A stretch of DNA of 8,875 nucleotides from the NCBI GenBank assembly GCA_900759225.1, contig CAAEUM010000198.1:1-8875 (forward strand). Direction: 5' to 3'. Every line of letters begins with the position of its first letter. Position 1 is the first letter of the stretch. The notes under the pieces are model-generated. The model had not been told where the DNA came from. It ran no database searches and saw nothing but the letters and a program-made list of their open reading frames with translations. A program made the position numbers and the translations under genes. Shown here one piece after another: positions 6,614 through 8,875 of the stretch. This DNA is from Lachnospiraceae bacterium. Lineage in GTDB: Bacteria > Bacillota > Clostridia > Lachnospirales > Lachnospiraceae.

Positions 6614-7672
6614 CTAATCGCCAATCTTTACAATCGCACAGCAGTTGGGTTCATTCACCGGGATGCTCCGGCCGCTCATAATAAGAAGCCCCTTTTCATA
6701 ATCCACTTTAAAGAAACTGATCGTGCCGCTGTCATGGTTTACCGACGCAATATGCCTGGAATCCGGGAAAATTGCCACATCCTTTGGGTACTGCCCGCTG
6801 ATCGGCAGACAGCAGAGCATGGTAAGAAGCCCCGTTTCAGCATCGCGGCTGTAAACGCTGACTGTATTTTCCCCCGCATTGGCACAGTAAACATACTTTT
6901 CATCCTGAGACAGGCGCATTGCGCAGGCTGCAGTCAAGCTGCCCGGCTCCTTTGTCACCGTTGTTGAAATTGTCTGAATTTTCTCAATAACCGGAGCGCG
7001 CTCCCCGCTCTGGTAGGTAAACACATCGATCACATTTTTCAGCTCATACATAAGGTAGATAAACCGTCCGTCAGAGCTGTAGCGGAAATGCCTTGGGGCA
7101 GACTCCAGATCGCAGCGGATCGTATCCACCTGTACCAGCTTCTGCTCCTTATCATTAAACCGGTATACCTTTACCTGGTCAATCCCATTGTCCACAGAAA
7201 GCACATACTTACGGTCAGGCATCCTCCTTGTGCAGGTCACATGAGGGCGGAAATTACGTTCCGCAACGCTTCCGTAGCCCTTATCAAACACACCGTCTAC
7301 GATTCCTCCGATAGAGCCATCCGGATTCAGGCTCAGCACTGTGGTCTTTCCATCATGGTAGCCGGATACAAATACATATTTATCATCAATATCCGTACAG
7401 AGATGGCAGCCTCGCATCCCCCGGATCGGAGCGCTGTTAAGCCTTGCCAGGCTTCCGTTGTCCAGAATTCGGAATGCAACCACACCTTCATCTGCGATCG
7501 AATACAGCACCTTCCCATTGCTGGAAGCAATTACATAAGAAGAGTTATTCACCTCCATCTCACAGCGCTCCCTGAAGGTTCCGGCCTCCACATCCACATC
7601 AAATACCGTAATGCCCTTGGCTTTTCCCGTATAGGAATAAGAGCCTACATATGCCATATATCTGCCTTTCAT
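6614..7672 (-). CDS. Lactonase-family seven-bladed beta-propeller (6-phosphogluconolactonase type)
   Basis: The 352-residue protein belongs to the lactonase (YbhE/Pgl-like) family of cytosolic seven-bladed propellers, of which E. coli Pgl hydrolyses 6-phosphogluconolactone. The opening MAYVGSYSYTGKAKGI, the repeated blade pattern (such as KVLYSIADEGVVAFRI and KYVFVSGYHDGKTTVLSL), RPHVTC near 142-147, APRHFRY near 192-198 and KYVYCANAGENTVSVYS are typical. The start at ATG 7672 is chosen because AGGAGGG (7688-7682) lies nine bases upstream. An ATG at 7708 overlaps the -10 box of the promoter and has no ribosome binding site. It is the first gene of an operon with aroC and rpiB; RpiB next door supports a pentose-phosphate role. 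The true substrate is uncertain, because members of this family act on other lactones, and the oxidative branch enzyme (Zwf) is not in view. Confidence 0.88.
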   Translation of the reverse strand: MKGRYMAYVGSYSYTGKAKGITVFDVDVEAGTFRERCEMEVNNSSYVIASSNGKVLYSIADEGVVAFRILDNGSLARLNSAPIRGMRGCHLCTDIDDKYVFVSGYHDGKTTVLSLNPDGSIGGIVDGVFDKGYGSVAERNFRPHVTCTRRMPDRKYVLSVDNGIDQVKVYRFNDKEQKLVQVDTIRCDLESAPRHFRYSSDGRFIYLMYELKNVIDVFTYQSGERAPVIEKIQTISTTVTKEPGSLTAACAMRLSQDEKYVYCANAGENTVSVYSRDAETGLLTMLCCLPISGQYPKDVAIFPDSRHIASVNHDSGTISFFKVDYEKGLLIMSGRSIPVNEPNCCAIVKIGD

Positions 7673-7706
7673 GCCTGTTTTCCCTCCTGTGGCCAGTCTT
7701 AAATTC

Positions 7707-7735
7707 ATAATAACATAAAATTGTTACTTTGTTAA
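7707..7735 (-). promoter_or_regulatory. Promoter of the lactonase-aroC-rpiB operon
   Basis: TTAACA (7735-7730) and TATTAT (7712-7707) on the minus strand are 17 bases apart. The start of transcription would be near 7700, just ahead of the AGGAGGG at 7688-7682. Its -35 box lies 21 bases from the -35 box of the divergent promoter, so one bound protein could affect both. Confidence 0.6.
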
Positions 7736-7756
7736 CTGGAACTTTTGAAAAACCTA

Positions 7757-7784
7757 TTGACATATATTTCTTTTCATGTATAAT
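7757..7784 (+). promoter_or_regulatory. Consensus sigma-A promoter of the XRE-cupin/potA operon
   Basis: TTGACA (7757-7762) and TATAAT (7779-7784) both match consensus exactly, with a 16-base spacer. Transcription would start near 7791, leaving a leader of about 128 bases before the regulator ATG. A promoter this strong usually needs repression, which fits the half-sites just downstream. Confidence 0.85.
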
Positions 7785-7797
7785 AAGTTTCGCGTTT

Positions 7798-7852
7798 GTT
7801 TATTATTACTAAACTTTTCGTTTATTTTTACAGTGGGTTAGTATTTGTAAAC
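7798..7852. promoter_or_regulatory. Possible operator: alternating GTTTA/TAAAC half-sites
   Basis: GTTTA (7798-7802), TAAAC (7810-7814), GTTTA (7820-7824) and TAAAC (7848-7852) form inverted pairs with 7-, 5- and 23-base gaps, starting just after the predicted transcription start of the XRE-cupin gene. Binding here would block RNA polymerase, as expected for autorepression. The half-sites are short and the region is AT-rich, so chance occurrence is possible. Confidence 0.35.
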
Positions 7853-7870
7853 TTTTTATTCAGGATAACA

Positions 7871-7913
7871 GGAGGAAGGCCAGGGCCCCTCCGCCTAAGA
7901 AGCTGACAGGAGG
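7871..7913 (+). promoter_or_regulatory. Leader hairpin that could control access to the regulator's ribosome binding site
   Basis: GGAGG (7871-7875) can pair with CCTCC (7888-7892), with an inner GGC/GCC stem (7878-7880 with 7885-7887) and a 4-base loop. The same CCTCC can instead pair with the GGAGG of the true ribosome binding site (7909-7913), five bases before the ATG. The two pairings exclude each other, as in a translational switch. This is a pattern read from the sequence; no known riboswitch class is recognised. Confidence 0.35.
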
Positions 7914-7918
7914 CGCTT

Positions 7919-8452
7919 ATGGATATTGGAAATAAATTAAAGGAGCTGCGTGTTCTTAAGGGTCTGACCCAGGAAGAGCTGGCCGACCGGGCAGAGCTTT
8001 CCAAGGGCTTTATCTCCCAGTTAGAACGCAACCTGACCTCCCCGTCCATTGCTACCCTGATGGATATCCTGCAATGCCTGGGAACCAGCATCGGTGATTT
8101 TTTCAATGAGGCTCCGGATGAGCAGATCGTGTTCAGCCGCCAGGATTACTTTGAAAAGATAGACACAGAGCTGGCCAATGAAATCAAGTGGATCATCCCA
8201 AATGCACAGAAGAACAAGATGGAGCCCATTCTTCTGACCCTGCAACCCGGCGGCTCTACCTACCCGGATAATCCCCACGAGGGCGAGGAATTCGGCTATG
8301 TTCTCCAGGGAAGTATTTCCATCCACCTGGGAAGCAAAATGTACAAAGCGAAAAAAGGGGAATCATTTTACTTCACCCCTGATAAAAAACATTATCTTAC
8401 CAGCAAAAGCGGGGCTTCCATTCTGTGGGTAAGCTCACCGCCCAGCTTTTAG
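7919..8452 (+). CDS. XRE-family transcriptional regulator with C-terminal cupin domain, linked to polyamine transport
   Basis: The 177-residue protein joins an N-terminal helix-turn-helix of the Cro/C1 type (about 6-60; [21 protein letters not shown] at 16-36 spans the two DNA-binding helices) to a C-terminal cupin_2 sensor domain (about 107-174; [12 protein letters not shown] at 120-131 and [13 protein letters not shown] at 148-160). H120, E124 and H158 may shape a ligand or metal site. This build matches PuuR-like regulators that respond to putrescine or related ligands. AGGAGG ends five bases before the ATG. potA begins 23 bases after the stop, so the regulator is the first gene of the transporter operon and probably controls it and itself from the preceding region. 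Polyamine sensing is inferred from the neighbour and not from recognised binding residues. Confidence 0.93.
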   Translation: MDIGNKLKELRVLKGLTQEELADRAELSKGFISQLERNLTSPSIATLMDILQCLGTSIGDFFNEAPDEQIVFSRQDYFEKIDTELANEIKWIIPNAQKNKMEPILLTLQPGGSTYPDNPHEGEEFGYVLQGSISIHLGSKMYKAKKGESFYFTPDKKHYLTSKSGASILWVSSPPSF

Positions 8453-8475
8453 TAAGGAAAGAGAGGGTTACAGCC

Positions 8476-8875
8476 ATGAGTCAGCCATTAATTGATTTAC
8501 AGCATATATCAAAAAGCTTTGACGGAGAACTGATACTGGATGATTTAGAGCTTTCTATCAAGGAAAACAGCTTTGTCACCCTTTTAGGCCCCAGCGGCTG
8601 CGGAAAAACGACCACGCTGCGCATTATCGGCGGCTTTACAAGCCCGGATTCCGGCTCCGTATACTTTGACGGCCAGGATATTACAAAGGTTCCGCCCAAT
8701 AAGCGTAACTTAAACACCGTTTTCCAGAAATATGCCCTGTTCCCACATATGAGCATTGCGGAAAACATCGCGTTTGGCTTAAAGATTAAAAATAAACCGA
8801 AGGCTTACATTCAGGATAAAATTAAATACGCCTTAAAGCTGGTAAACTTATCCGGTTATGAAAACCGCTCTGTTA
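8476..8875 (+). CDS. potA: Spermidine/putrescine ABC transporter ATP-binding protein PotA (partial, N-terminal 133 residues)
   Basis: PotA is the cytoplasmic ATPase of the PotABCD polyamine importer. The visible part begins [17 protein letters not shown] and has the A-loop region, Walker A GPSGCGKT (38-45, K44) and the Q-loop [11 protein letters not shown] (82-92, Q84), together with [20 protein letters not shown] (48-67) and the [13 protein letters not shown] stretch (72-84) typical of PotA. The signature motif, Walker B and regulatory C-terminal domain lie past the right edge. GAGAGGG stands about eight bases before the ATG. Other members of the CUT1/MOI importer ATPase group (iron, phosphonate) share these motifs, but the sequence context and the XRE-cupin gene just upstream fit the common Firmicute order regulator-potA-potB-potC-potD. 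Confidence 0.92.
   Translation, partial: MSQPLIDLQHISKSFDGELILDDLELSIKENSFVTLLGPSGCGKTTTLRIIGGFTSPDSGSVYFDGQDITKVPPNKRNLNTVFQKYALFPHMSIAENIAFGLKIKNKPKAYIQDKIKYALKLVNLSGYENRSV

Noticed and set aside
7088..7702. Plus-strand open frame of 204 codons opposite the lactonase gene
   Set aside because: It is fully antisense to a protein with clear propeller blades and has low-complexity composition without a start signal.

Overview
The window looks like chromosomal DNA from a low- to mid-GC anaerobic Firmicute, most likely a gut-type Lachnospiraceae/Clostridia member. The reasons are strong AGGAGG-type ribosome binding sites, sigma-A promoters close to consensus, a clostridial-style Tad pilus locus with an atypical TadZ, a rubrerythrin (anaerobe oxidative-stress enzyme), and an XRE-cupin regulator directly in front of potA. 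Species cannot be named from this sequence alone.

Layout. (1) Positions 1-4026, minus strand: the 5' end of a Tad (tight adherence / Flp-type pilus) operon, in transcription order promoter (3998-4026), A24 prepilin peptidase, TadZ/CpaE-like protein, TadA/CpaF secretion ATPase, one TadB/TadC-type membrane platform protein, and an unrecognised signal-anchored protein that runs off the left edge. The pilin itself must lie beyond the edge. (2) 4027-4320: a divergent intergenic region with three back-to-back inverted repeats (4090-4200) and the rubrerythrin promoter. (3) 4321-4860, plus strand: rubrerythrin, followed by a hairpin (4891-4922) shared with the converging operon. (4) 4942-7672, minus strand: a lactonase-family beta-propeller protein, chorismate synthase (aroC) and ribose-5-phosphate isomerase B (rpiB), probably one operon from a promoter at 7707-7735. 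(5) 7757-8875, plus strand: a divergent consensus promoter drives an XRE-cupin regulator and then potA (cut by the right edge), the start of a spermidine/putrescine ABC transporter operon.

How the genes work together. The Tad genes form an envelope machine: the peptidase matures prepilins, CpaF powers assembly, the F-domain protein is the inner-membrane platform, and TadZ is thought to place the machine. The lactonase and RpiB belong to pentose-phosphate chemistry, and AroC finishes the shikimate pathway, which uses erythrose-4-phosphate from the same pool. The XRE-cupin protein probably senses polyamines or a related ligand and controls the transporter behind it.

I see no clearly new multi-gene system. 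The parts that known families do not explain are the triple inverted-repeat block, the poorly defined start of the prepilin peptidase, the TadZ P-loop without its glycines, the unnamed Tad-linked protein at the left edge, and the leader of the XRE-cupin gene, which has repeated GTTTA/TAAAC half-sites and a possible Shine-Dalgarno-masking hairpin.
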